Shown: positions 1 through 6,637, numbered from the stretch's first letter. The stretch: 9,143 nt of DNA from DASSHC01 sp035693105 (GCA_035693105.1 DASSHC010000108.1:1-9143); one strand, 5' to 3'. A program made the numbers and translations. Notes: a model not told the origin generated them from the sequence alone.

Positions 1-645
1 CCCGGCGACCGCGATGCGCGGCCGCGCGATCCCCAGCGCCTGCATCGACTCCTGCCCCAGCTCGATCGCTGCCAGCACGTTGGCCGTCGTGATACGCCGG
101 ATGGCCTCGGTCAGGGCGACGTGGGTGCTGACGTGGATGACCCGCAGCTTGGGCCCGACCAGGAGCATTTTGACGTTGGGCGTGCCGGTGCGCTCTGCCA
201 ACAATTCGGTGTGGCCGGCGAAGTGGAAGCCGGCCGCATTCATGGCAGCTTTGTTGAGCGGCGCGGTCACCATGGCGTCGACCCGGCCCGCGAGCGCCAG
301 GTCGGCCGCCGCCAGCACGTATTCGACCGCCGCCCGCCCCGCCGCCGCGCTGACCTCGCCCGGCGGACACTCGCCCGGCACGGCGTTGTCCAGATCGAGC
401 ACTGCCACCACCCCCGGCGCGAAACGCGCCTCTTCCGGCGAGCGTACCGCCTCGATCTCGACCTCTGGCTGCCCGACCCACTCCGCTGCCCGCCGCAGGA
501 TGCGCCGGTCGCCGATCACCAGCGGGCGCGCGGCGGCAAAAACCTCGCGATGTCGCAGCGCCTTCAACACGATCTCGGGGCCGATCCCCGCCGGGTCGCC
601 CATGGTGATCGCCAACAGTGGGCGGCTGTCGCTGACCTCGTGCAC
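1..645 (-). CDS. pdxA: 4-hydroxythreonine-4-phosphate dehydrogenase PdxA, N-terminal 215 residues (cut by window edge)
   Basis: PdxA oxidises 4-phosphohydroxy-L-threonine with NAD(P)+ in the DXP-dependent route to pyridoxal phosphate; it is a cytosolic metal-dependent dimer. Translating the minus strand from GTG at 645-643 gives an uninterrupted frame to base 1. Family blocks are in the expected order: ITMGDPAGIGPEIVLKALRH near residues 13-32, VTAPLNKAAM near 123-132, GHTELLAERTGTPNVKMLL from 144, HVSTHVALTEAIRRITTANV from 171, and PRIAVAG at the edge. By comparison with E. coli PdxA, H145 and T146 match the substrate-binding pair and H175 the first metal-ligand His; the later ligands lie outside the window. 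The usual length is about 330 residues, so about a third is missing. GTG is preferred as start because an in-frame TGA lies a few codons upstream and GGGAG precedes it by about 6 bases. The product call is secure; the start is likely. Confidence 0.95.
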   Translation of the reverse strand, partial: MHEVSDSRPLLAITMGDPAGIGPEIVLKALRHREVFAAARPLVIGDRRILRRAAEWVGQPEVEIEAVRSPEEARFAPGVVAVLDLDNAVPGECPPGEVSAAAGRAAVEYVLAAADLALAGRVDAMVTAPLNKAAMNAAGFHFAGHTELLAERTGTPNVKMLLVGPKLRVIHVSTHVALTEAIRRITTANVLAAIELGQESMQALGIARPRIAVAG

Positions 646-845
646 GCGCCGCTCCCAACCGGTTCACTCGCCGCGCTCAGCATCATCTCACGCTATCCCA
701 GGCACCGCGTCAAGACCTACCAGGGTGCGCCGCATTCTTCGGCTCAACCATAGCTCGGGTGACACGATCGATCCGAGTTATGTCAGGACAATCACACCGT
801 CGGCGACGTGCGCGAGGGCATCCTGCGCCACCGCAGCCACATCGA

Positions 846-963
846 TCACTGATCGCGCTGCGATCCCGGCTTCCGACACAGCGAAGGAGCCGGCGCACGC
901 GCGTCGAGCCGTCGGAGCCAGCGCGGGCTCAACCCCCCAGCCGCTCACCGTCAGCACCAACAT
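846..963 (-). pseudogene. Frameshifted relic of a P-type ATPase C-terminus (paralogue of the tail at 2730-2846)
   Basis: Read on the minus strand from ATG 963-961, the first residues MLVLTVSGWG match MLVLVVIGWA, which begins the last 38 residues of the intact ATPase. An extra base in a C-run near 931-937 shifts the frame. Skipping one base restores a match: RWLRRLDARA against RWLWRLDPRA, then an ending in DQ and TGA at exactly the same relative position. With that correction both tails are 38 residues long and about 20 are identical. At DNA level bases 819-963 match 2703-2846 at about 104 of 144 positions with one gap (hand alignment). A TAG lies just upstream of the ATG in frame, and no further ATPase sequence is recognisable above 963. 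I read this as a decayed fragment of a second ATPase gene, not an expressed protein. Confidence 0.75.
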
Positions 964-1046
964 GACCTACCATATTCGCGCGATGTCGATTCCGGCGCGG
1001 CTCGTTCGACAAATTTGTGGAGCGCCCGAGTGACGGATCGCCACGC

Positions 1047-1054
1047 AAAGGAGG
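1047..1054 (+). promoter_or_regulatory. Strong Shine-Dalgarno that fixes the GTG start of the DHFR-fold gene
   Basis: AAAGGAGG sits seven bases before GTG 1062-1064. The frame is open to an ATG at 1017, but that start has no comparable site, and the family homology begins with the residues right after the GTG. The GTG is therefore the better start. Confidence 0.85.
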
Positions 1055-1061
1055 CACCCAA

Positions 1062-1697
1062 GTGAGAGACATCATCATCAGCACCTTCGTGACTCTGGAC
1101 GGGATCATGCAGGCACCCGGTGGACCGGAAGAGGACCCCAGCGGCGGCTTCGCCCACGGCGGCTGGTCGGTCGGTTACTGGGATGACGCTATCGGGCAGG
1201 CCATGGCCGAGTCGATGGGCAAGCCGTTCGATTTGCTGCTGGGGCGCAAGACCTACGAAATCTTCGCCGCCTACTGGCCGCACGCCACCGCCGAGGAGGG
1301 GGCAGAACAGCTCAACAACGCCAGGAAGTACGTCGTTTCAACCACGCTCGACCGGGCCAGTTGGCAGAACTCCGTCCTCATCAGCCCCCGTGAGCGCGAC
1401 GTACCCGACCAGATCCGCCGGCTCAAGGAGCAGGAGGGACCGGAGATCCAGGTGCACGGCAGCAGTCGACTGATCCAGACGCTGATCCAGCACGATCTGA
1501 TCGACCGCTACTTCCTGAAGATCTTCCCAGTGCTGCTCGGCACCGGCAAGCGCCTCTTCGGCGACGGCTCCAATCCCGCCGGCCTGCGGCTGCTCGACAG
1601 CAGGACCTCCACCACAGGCGTCATCATCGCGACCTATGAGCGCGCGGGCGACGTCCGCTCTGGATCGTTTGGCGGCGAGTCAGGGGGGGAGCAATGA
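1062..1697 (+). CDS. Dihydrofolate-reductase-fold (RibD C-terminal domain) family protein
   Basis: A 211-residue cytosolic protein of the RibD-C/DHFR-fold family (YyaP/YwjB-like). These are probable NADPH-dependent reductases whose substrates are mostly unknown; a role in folate metabolism is not implied. Visible hallmarks, numbered from the GTG: the first strand IIISTFVTLDGIMQAPGG (4-21), FDLLLGRKTYEIFAAYW (56-72), KYVVSTTLD (89-97), IQVHGSSRLIQTLI (129-142), the pterin-fold motif IFPVLLGTGKRLFGDG (154-169), and a closing strand GVIIATYER (186-194). The final 17 residues (Gly/Ser/Glu-rich) extend past the domain. Start choice rests on the ribosome binding site at 1047-1054. The VOC gene follows 91 bases downstream on the same strand, so co-transcription is possible. 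The family call is secure and the substrate unknown. Confidence 0.92.
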   Translation: MRDIIISTFVTLDGIMQAPGGPEEDPSGGFAHGGWSVGYWDDAIGQAMAESMGKPFDLLLGRKTYEIFAAYWPHATAEEGAEQLNNARKYVVSTTLDRASWQNSVLISPRERDVPDQIRRLKEQEGPEIQVHGSSRLIQTLIQHDLIDRYFLKIFPVLLGTGKRLFGDGSNPAGLRLLDSRTSTTGVIIATYERAGDVRSGSFGGESGGEQ

Positions 1698-1788
1698 AGA
1701 CGCTCCTCACAAGCTACCGCTGAACGCTACAGTGACTCGCACGGCGCAAGACAATTTAGGGGCGAACTTGTTGGAATTGCGGGGGAAC

Positions 1789-2208
1789 ATGAAGCCACGG
1801 ATTACGGTAATCACCCTGGGCGTCGACGACCTGGAGCGGTCGCTCCAATTCTACCGCGACGGCCTTGGCCTTCCGACCGAAGGCATTTTCGGCAGCGAGT
1901 TTGATTACGGCGCGGTGGCGTTCTTCGACCTCCAGTCGGGAGTGAAACTCGCCATCTGGCACCGCCAAAGCATTACCAAAGACACTGGGCTGCTAGAAGG
2001 ACCGCCGAGCCCAACCGATCTCACCCTTGGCCACAACGTTGCCGCGCCCGACGAGGTAGATACGGTGATGGCGCAAGCCAGCCAGGCCGGGGCAACGATT
2101 ATCAAGCAGGCCCACCACACGTTCTGGGGTGGCTACGCTGGATACTTCCAGGATCCAGACGGCCTCCTCTGGGAAGTCGCGTGGAATCCGGATCTGCAAG
2201 TTGAGTGA
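1789..2208 (+). CDS. VOC (glyoxalase/bleomycin-resistance/dioxygenase fold) family protein
   Basis: A 139-residue protein with the two-module vicinal-oxygen-chelate fold. Module 1 opens with ITVITLGVDDLERSLQFYRD (5-24) followed by GLGLP, and the second half ends with the typical GGYAGYFQDPDGLLWEVAWNP (114-134). E129 in WEV is at the usual metal-ligand position, and H82 in LGHNV may be another; whether this protein binds metal or acts in resistance, isomerisation or other chemistry cannot be told from sequence. Length is normal for a single-domain VOC protein. ATG 1789 is chosen because homology begins at once, and GGGGGA at 1781-1786 is a close-spaced, modest ribosome binding site. The frame is open further up to 1636 within the preceding gene, but that stretch has no family similarity. 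Base composition looks slightly less GC-rich than the neighbours. Confidence 0.92.
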   Translation: MKPRITVITLGVDDLERSLQFYRDGLGLPTEGIFGSEFDYGAVAFFDLQSGVKLAIWHRQSITKDTGLLEGPPSPTDLTLGHNVAAPDEVDTVMAQASQAGATIIKQAHHTFWGGYAGYFQDPDGLLWEVAWNPDLQVE

Positions 2209-2210
2209 GA

Positions 2211-2232
2211 CTCGGTGCGGCACGGAGCCGAG
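2211..2232 (+). terminator. Possible hairpin terminator after the VOC gene
   Basis: CTCGGT (2211-2216) pairs with GCCGAG (2227-2232) around a 10-base loop, starting two bases after the VOC stop codon. The stem is six pairs including one G-U, and no T-run follows, so it may be a weak or factor-assisted terminator or mere coincidence. Confidence 0.3.
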
Positions 2233-2243
2233 CTGATTAGGCG

Positions 2244-2260
2244 TGATTCAACACGAATCA
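2244..2260. promoter_or_regulatory. Short inverted repeat, possible operator
   Basis: TGATTC (2244-2249) and GAATCA (2255-2260) form a perfect 6-bp inverted repeat with a 5-base spacer, in the gap before the broken frame at 2406. It is an A/T-richer patch in a GC-rich region. No T-run follows, so it is not a terminator. It could be a protein-binding site; this is weak evidence. Confidence 0.2.
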
Positions 2261-2405
2261 GGACCTGCCCGGCGGCCGTGTCGTTGACGCGACTCATGAT
2301 AGGGTTCACGACTGCCCGACCAGCACAAGTGCCGTCTCGCGCACGTACGGTCTCGATGACGACTCACCGGCGCGGTCCACCTGCCAAATGGAAGGGGACA
2401 AGGCA

Positions 2406-2558
2406 ATGGATCAGCCCGGCGCCGATAGCGTGCTCCGAGAATGCGGCTGGTTCGTCGGCGAGTGGATCATGCAAGCCGCCGCGCCCGGGGATCTGCCGGC
2501 ACCTGTGGCACCGGCGGCGAGACGATCGGCGGCCATTGTGGCGTCGAGAAGACCATGA
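2406..2558 (+). pseudogene. Short frame with a DUF1579-like N-terminus, probably a truncated gene
   Basis: A 50-codon frame starts at ATG 2406 behind a good ribosome binding site (AAGGGG at 2392-2397). The first 32 residues include LRECGWFVGEWIMQAAAPGD (10-29), which resembles the opening of DUF1579-like lipocalin-type proteins (a G-x-W/V-x-GEW-x-M pattern followed by a proline-rich turn). Those proteins are normally well over 100 residues, but here similarity stops after about residue 30 and the frame ends in an Ala/Arg-rich run at TGA 2556-2558. I infer a gene broken by deletion or fusion, with its translation signals preserved. The family link is from memory of the motif and is tentative. 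The stop overlaps ATG 2555-2557 of the next frame. Confidence 0.4.
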
Positions 2559-2860
2559 CGCACCGCCAGAAGTGCAGCTATCCCACCTGCAAGCAGCACG
2601 TGGCGAGCCGCGCTCAGCCGCACGGCGCGCCCGGCGACATGGTGCAAGCGCTCAACGAGACGCCCGAGGAAGATAACGACTACAACGTGGGCGGCGCACG
2701 GTCATTCGCCGCCACCGCCCGCGCTTCGATCACTGGTCGCCGTGCGCGCTGGTCCTTCGCCGCAGCCCCGCGAGCAGCGCGCGCGGGTCGAGCCGCCAGA
2801 GCCAGCGCAGGCTCACCGCCCAGCCGATCACAACCAGCACGAGCATCGCGTGCGCGGTGA
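2555..2860 (+). CDS. Uncertain Cys/His-bearing small frame overlapping the ATPase tail
   Basis: This frame begins at ATG 2555 (ATGA overlap with the preceding stop) and is open to 2860; the same frame is also open back to 2441. Residues just after the start read MTHRQKCSYPTCKQHV, and the stretch upstream in the same frame holds two more Cys in CGTGGETIGGHC, giving spacings C-x10-C-x11-C-x4-C. An acidic, non-shadow-looking run, ALNETPEEDNDYN, follows near codons 33-45. This suggests a fragment of a small metal-binding protein. From about 2730 on, however, the frame runs antisense to the ATPase C-terminus and becomes an Arg/Ala-rich shadow, so the annotated end is not a natural terminus. I do not recognise a family. 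It may be a pseudogene piece or chance. Confidence 0.25.
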   Translation: MTHRQKCSYPTCKQHVASRAQPHGAPGDMVQALNETPEEDNDYNVGGARSFAATARASITGRRARWSFAAAPRAARAGRAARASAGSPPSRSQPARASRAR

Positions 2861-5213
2861 AGGGGAGCGGCGAGAGCCCGAAGAAATCGGTCAGCGGCGG
2901 CCAGATCAGCGCCACCAGGAAGAGGGCGAGCATTCCCAGCGCCAGCATCGTTTGCCGGTGTCCCGCGCGCAGGCCATGTCCGCCGACCCAGGCGGGCGAC
3001 GGCGGATCGACAAACAGGATGAGCACGATCCCGCAGAGCACGGCGGTCGTGGTCATCGCCGTGCGCGCCACGCCGATGTCGTCCATGGTGCGCAGGAAGA
3101 AGAAGAACACGACCAGGCAGACGAAGCCGATGCTGACCGCTGCCGGCAGCACGAAGCGCGTGGTCGAGACGACGATGTGCCGCGGCGTTAGGCCCGGCTG
3201 GGCCCAGGCCGCCATCGCCAGCGTCGGGATGCCGACGGTCAGCAGCGCCAACAGCGAGTTGTGCTTGGGCGTCACCGGGAAGTCGACCGCGAAGAGCGCG
3301 ACCACCAGGATCACGAACGCCAGCGACAGGGTGCGCGCCAGAAAGAGGCAGACGATATCCTCCATGCCGCGCAGGATGCGCTGCCCCTCTTGAAAGGCGC
3401 GCGGCAGCGCCGCGAAGGAGTCGTCGAGCAGCACCACGTCGGCCACCGCGCGGCTGATCTCGCTGCCGCCGGCCATCGCCACCGCCAGGTCGGCCTGCTT
3501 CAAGGCCGGCACGTCGTTCACCCCATCGCCGATCATCGCCACGTAGTGACCGTTGCGGCGCAGCAGGCGCACGATGCGCTCTTTTTGATTCGGCGTCACG
3601 CGCCCGAACACGTTGACGTCCTGCACCACCACCTCGAGCTGTGCGTCGTCCCAGTTGTCGAGGTCGAGGCCAGAGAGCGTCTTGGTCGAAGCGATGCCCG
3701 CCTGGCGCGCCAGCGCGGCCACCGTCTCGGGGTTGTCGCCGGAGATGATCTTGGGGCTGACACCGGCCTCGGTAAAGCGGTTGAGCGTGGCCTGAGCCTC
3801 GTCGCGCAGCTCGTCGGCGAAGCAGAGGAGTGCCAGCGGACGCAGGTCGGCCGGCAACCGCGGCTGGCCCCGGCTGTCGTGCAGCGCCACCGCGTCCGGG
3901 CGATGGGCCAAAAGCAGCACGCGCAGTCCCGCCTCCTGCCACTCGTGCTCCAGCTCATGGAAATCCGCGCCGGGTCGCAGAGCCGGCGCCAGCACCTCGG
4001 GAGCGCCGAGGATGTAGACACCGCCCGCACCGGCGTCTTCCAGATAGAGCCCGCTCCACTTGCGCTCTGAGGTGAAGGGGACCTCGTCCCGCACCGGGCG
4101 GCGCACGCCCGCTCCCGCCGCCAGAATCGCGTCGATGGTGCGGTTGCCGTCCGACACGCTGGCGGCGAAGACCTCCAACCGCGCCCGGATCTGTGCCGCC
4201 GAGAGGTCTCCGGCCAGCGAGCGGACCTCACGCAGCTCGAGCTTGTTGCTGGTCAGCGTGCCGGTCTTATCCAGGCAGAGCGTGTCGACGTGGCTGCACG
4301 ACTCGATCGCATTCATGCGCTGGATCAGCGCGCCCTTGCCGGACATGCGCACCGCCGCGATGGCGTAGACCACGGTCGTCATCAGCGAGAGCCCCTGCGG
4401 CACCAGCGAAACCAGCACCGCCGCCGCCTGCACGCTCTCGCGCAGCGGCAGGTCGTGGTGGGCGTGGTAGTAGGCGGCTGCCCATTGCACCGTCAGTGCC
4501 ACCGCCAGGAAGGCGATGGCGCGGAGGACGAAGCCGACCTCCTGCTGCAGCGGCGTCTGGGTGGCGCGAAAGGCCTGGGCGCTCTGCGTCATGCGCTGCG
4601 CCAGGCTCTGCTCGCCCACCTGCTCGGCCTGGTAGACCCCGCCACCAGCCACCGCGAAGCTGCCCGATACGACGCGTCCGCCGGCAGGCTTGAGCACCGG
4701 ATCGGACTCGCCGGTCAGCAGTGACTCATCGACCGAGAGCGCGTTCGCCCGCAGCAGTGTGCCGTCGACCAGCACCTGCCCGCCCGGCTTGAGCACCAGC
4801 AGGTCGTCGCGCACGATCTCCGCCGGGTCGATCACCTGCTCGCGCCCGTCGCGGATGACCGTCGCGCGCGGCCGCGACAGCAGCGCGATGTGGTCGAGCT
4901 TGCGTTTGGCCCGCGTCTCCTGCGCCATGCCCACCACCACGTTGGCGACCACCAGGCCGCCGGTCACCAGGGCGTCGCCCCAGAGGCCGAGGACGATCAG
5001 CACGATCGCGATGGCGTAGAGGATGGTGTTGATTGGGGTGAAGGCGTGCTCGCGCAGGATGCGCTTGTAGCTGCGCGTGTTCGGTGGGGGAACGACATTG
5101 ACCTCGCCGCGCGACTGTCGTTGCTCGACCTGGACGGCGCTCAATCCGGTCAGAGCGTCGGCGCTGGCCGGAATGCGAGGCGGCGCGCCAGGCGCGCCCG
5201 ACACGATCTCCAC
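2730..5213 (-). CDS. Cation-translocating P-type ATPase, CtpE-like (HAD-IC family)
   Basis: An intact 827-residue membrane ATPase that would couple ATP hydrolysis to cation transport. Overall order and motifs resemble mycobacterial CtpE, linked to Ca2+ uptake, but the ion here is not established. Visible features: actuator loop LTGES (166-170), phosphorylation motif DKTGTLT with D315, nucleotide-binding KWSG (385-388) and GAPE (403-406), SGDNPET (491-497), and the hinge GDGVNDVPALK (562-572). Hydrophobic segments lie near 62-78, 82-97, 228-250, 260-285, 620-645, 652-672, 686-708, 717-736, 755-772 and 785-801, fitting ten transmembrane helices. No N-terminal heavy-metal domain is present, which argues against Cu/Zn exporters. 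Helix 4 reads VPQGL (271-275) where CtpE has VPEGL. The GTG start at 5213-5211 follows GAGGGGAG by about five bases. It is divergent from the ATP-grasp gene. A frameshifted paralogous tail lies at 846-963. Confidence 0.93.
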   Translation of the reverse strand: MEIVSGAPGAPPRIPASADALTGLSAVQVEQRQSRGEVNVVPPPNTRSYKRILREHAFTPINTILYAIAIVLIVLGLWGDALVTGGLVVANVVVGMAQETRAKRKLDHIALLSRPRATVIRDGREQVIDPAEIVRDDLLVLKPGGQVLVDGTLLRANALSVDESLLTGESDPVLKPAGGRVVSGSFAVAGGGVYQAEQVGEQSLAQRMTQSAQAFRATQTPLQQEVGFVLRAIAFLAVALTVQWAAAYYHAHHDLPLRESVQAAAVLVSLVPQGLSLMTTVVYAIAAVRMSGKGALIQRMNAIESCSHVDTLCLDKTGTLTSNKLELREVRSLAGDLSAAQIRARLEVFAASVSDGNRTIDAILAAGAGVRRPVRDEVPFTSERKWSGLYLEDAGAGGVYILGAPEVLAPALRPGADFHELEHEWQEAGLRVLLLAHRPDAVALHDSRGQPRLPADLRPLALLCFADELRDEAQATLNRFTEAGVSPKIISGDNPETVAALARQAGIASTKTLSGLDLDNWDDAQLEVVVQDVNVFGRVTPNQKERIVRLLRRNGHYVAMIGDGVNDVPALKQADLAVAMAGGSEISRAVADVVLLDDSFAALPRAFQEGQRILRGMEDIVCLFLARTLSLAFVILVVALFAVDFPVTPKHNSLLALLTVGIPTLAMAAWAQPGLTPRHIVVSTTRFVLPAAVSIGFVCLVVFFFFLRTMDDIGVARTAMTTTAVLCGIVLILFVDPPSPAWVGGHGLRAGHRQTMLALGMLALFLVALIWPPLTDFFGLSPLPFTAHAMLVLVVIGWAVSLRWLWRLDPRALLAGLRRRTSAHGDQ

Positions 5214-5357
5214 GTCCGCTCCCCTCGAAGACCGTCGACGATGTCGACCACGACGCCGAGCCGGTCCCTGCCGGGCAATCTTACTGTGCCAATCGCCCCT
5301 CGGGGGGCGGTATAGTAGGTTCGATCGCGCGATCCGCCTTCGTCTGGAGTTGATGCG
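5214..5357. promoter_or_regulatory. Divergent control region with hairpin, TATAGT box and 12-bp palindrome
   Basis: The 144 bases between the ATPase start (leftward) and the ATP-grasp start (rightward) must carry both promoters. For the rightward gene, TATAGT (5311-5316) is a good -10 candidate; no matching -35 at standard spacing is evident. CGCCCC (5294-5299) and GGGGCG (5304-5309) form a perfect six-pair stem with a TCGG tetraloop directly upstream of the box. A perfect palindrome GATCGCGCGATC (5323-5334) covers the expected start of transcription and could be an operator. For the leftward gene, TAAGAT on the minus strand (about 5282-5277) is a weak -10 candidate. TGGAG (5345-5349) serves ATG 5358. 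Sites are by eye only. Confidence 0.45.
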
Positions 5358-6635
5358 ATGAGCCAGCCACGCAAGCGAGTTCTCCTCCTGGTGACGCCGT
5401 CGAGCTACCGCTCCGGCGCCTTCGCCGCGGCCGCCGAGCGTCTGGGGATCGAGGCCGTCCAGGGCGTCGATGTGCCGCCCACGCTGGCCGCCGAGTGGAA
5501 CGTCCCGCTCGGGCTCGACTTTGCTGATCCGGAGGGGGCCGCCCGCGCGATCGAGCGCTACGCCGGCGCGCAGCCGGTAGACGCCATCATCTCGGTCGAC
5601 GACAGCGCGACCGTGCTGGCCTCACTCGCCAGCAGGCGGCTTGGGCTGCCGCACAACGACCCGGAAGCCGCGCTGGCGGCGCGCGACAAGCTGCCGATGC
5701 GCCGGCTGCTGGCGGCGGGCGGGGTGCCGGTTCCCGAGTTCGCTGCCTACCCCGCGACGAGCGATCCCCAGGCGCTCGCCGCCGACCTCAGCTACCCGGT
5801 GGTGGTCAAGCCCACACAGCTCTCCGGCAGCCGCGGCGTGATTCGCGCCGATACCGCCGAGGAGTTCGTGCGCGCCTTCGCGCGTACCCGCCAGGTCATC
5901 GAGTACGCCGGTCAGCCGGCCGAGGGCGCGGAGATCCTGGTCGAGGAGTTCTTGCCCGGCTTCGAGGTGGCGCTTGAAGGGCTGCTCGATGCCGGCCAGC
6001 TCCGCGTGCTGGCCCTCTTCGACAAGCCGGATCCGCTCGACGGCCCGCTCTTCGAGGAGACGATCTACGTTACGCCCTCACGGCTCTCCGAGACCACCCA
6101 GCGGGCGATCGCCGACTGCACCGCCGCCGCGGCCACCGCGCTCGGGCTGCGCACCGGACCGGTACACGCTGAGCTGCGCGTCAACGAGCGCGGACCCTGG
6201 CTGATCGAGATCGCCGGACGCTCGATCGGCGGGCTCTGCTCGACCATTCTGGAGTTCGGCACGGGCTTCAAGCTGGAGGATCTGATTCTCAAGCAGGCCG
6301 TCGGTGAGTCGCTCGGCGAGGTCAGCCGGGAGGGCGGCGCGGTCGGGGTGATGATGATCCCGATCCCGCGCGGCGGGCTGTTGAAGCGCGTCGAGGGGTT
6401 GGAGGAGGCAGAGGCCGTGCCGGGCGTCACCGGCATCGAAATTACCGCGCGGCTGAATCACCCCATCGTGCCCCTGCCGGAGGGTGCCAGCTACTTGGGC
6501 TTCATCTTTGCCCAGGGTGACTCAATTGACGCGGTCGAGGACGCGTTGCGCCAGTCGCACGAGCGGCTCAGCTTCGTCATCGTGCCCGAGATCCGGCTCG
6601 CGGTCACGCGTGAGGCCGCGCGAGCCCGGCCGTGA
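5358..6635 (+). CDS. ATP-grasp ligase with L-amino-acid-ligase type C-terminal domain
   Basis: A 425-residue cytosolic ATP-grasp enzyme, expected to activate a carboxylate as acyl-phosphate and join it to an amine or similar nucleophile. Seen in sequence: an N-terminal Rossmann-like domain (8-90, starting VLLLVTPSSYRSGAF); GLPHNDPEAALAARDKLPMR (96-115), the usual entry to the ATP-grasp fold; YPVVVKPTQLSGSRGV (146-161) with K151 as the ATP lysine; EILVEEFLPGFEVALEG (192-208); FDKPDP (221-226); and metal-binding acidic residues in HAELRV (E272) and LIEIAGRSIGG (E284). Residues about 325-410 (VGVMMIPIPRGGLLKRVEG and following) match the LAL_C2 type C-terminal domain found in dipeptide-forming L-amino-acid ligases and carnosine-synthase relatives. 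The substrate is unknown; a dipeptide ligase is the leading guess. The start has TGGAG eight bases upstream. The stop is two bases from the convergent YggX-like gene. Confidence 0.9.
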   Translation: MSQPRKRVLLLVTPSSYRSGAFAAAAERLGIEAVQGVDVPPTLAAEWNVPLGLDFADPEGAARAIERYAGAQPVDAIISVDDSATVLASLASRRLGLPHNDPEAALAARDKLPMRRLLAAGGVPVPEFAAYPATSDPQALAADLSYPVVVKPTQLSGSRGVIRADTAEEFVRAFARTRQVIEYAGQPAEGAEILVEEFLPGFEVALEGLLDAGQLRVLALFDKPDPLDGPLFEETIYVTPSRLSETTQRAIADCTAAAATALGLRTGPVHAELRVNERGPWLIEIAGRSIGGLCSTILEFGTGFKLEDLILKQAVGESLGEVSREGGAVGVMMIPIPRGGLLKRVEGLEEAEAVPGVTGIEITARLNHPIVPLPEGASYLGFIFAQGDSIDAVEDALRQSHERLSFVIVPEIRLAVTREAARARP

Positions 6636-6637
6636 GG

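Larger units (their letters stand above)
646..1061. other. Intergenic stretch between divergent pdxA and the DHFR-fold gene, containing an ATPase-tail relic
   Basis: No intact gene is supported in these 416 bases. Open frames on both strands run through the region but look like continuations of GC-rich shadow frames. Bases 819-963 align to the 3' end and flank of the intact P-type ATPase gene and are annotated separately. The remaining sequence (646-818 and 964-1046) shows no convincing promoter, terminator or RNA structure by eye. Promoters for the two divergent neighbouring genes must lie here but I cannot place them. Confidence 0.6.

Noticed and set aside
14..1033. A 339-codon plus-strand frame opposite pdxA and across the intergenic gap
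   Set aside because: It is antisense to the clearly conserved pdxA frame, is Ser/Arg/Thr-rich as expected for a GC-rich shadow, and shows no recognisable domain.
1017..1061. Upstream ATG start for the DHFR-fold protein
   Set aside because: The strong ribosome binding site AAAGGAGG precedes the internal GTG at 1062, and the extra 15 residues do not resemble the family.
1636..1788. Upstream in-frame extension of the VOC protein
   Set aside because: It overlaps the end of the DHFR-fold gene and adds residues unlike the family; homology begins right at ATG 1789.
646..2700. A defence island or new multi-gene system in the accessory stretch
   Set aside because: Only two intact genes of common families are present; the rest is relics. 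No nuclease, toxin, reverse transcriptase, repeat array or conserved operon was visible.
2680..3942. A 420-codon minus-strand frame inside the ATPase gene
   Set aside because: Its composition is Arg/Ala/Gly-rich and low in complexity, while the overlapping frame carries every P-type ATPase motif. It is a shadow frame.
3261..4070. A 269-codon plus-strand frame opposite the ATPase, rich in His, Arg and Gln
   Set aside because: It is the antisense image of a high-GC coding sequence; there is no start signal or conserved motif.
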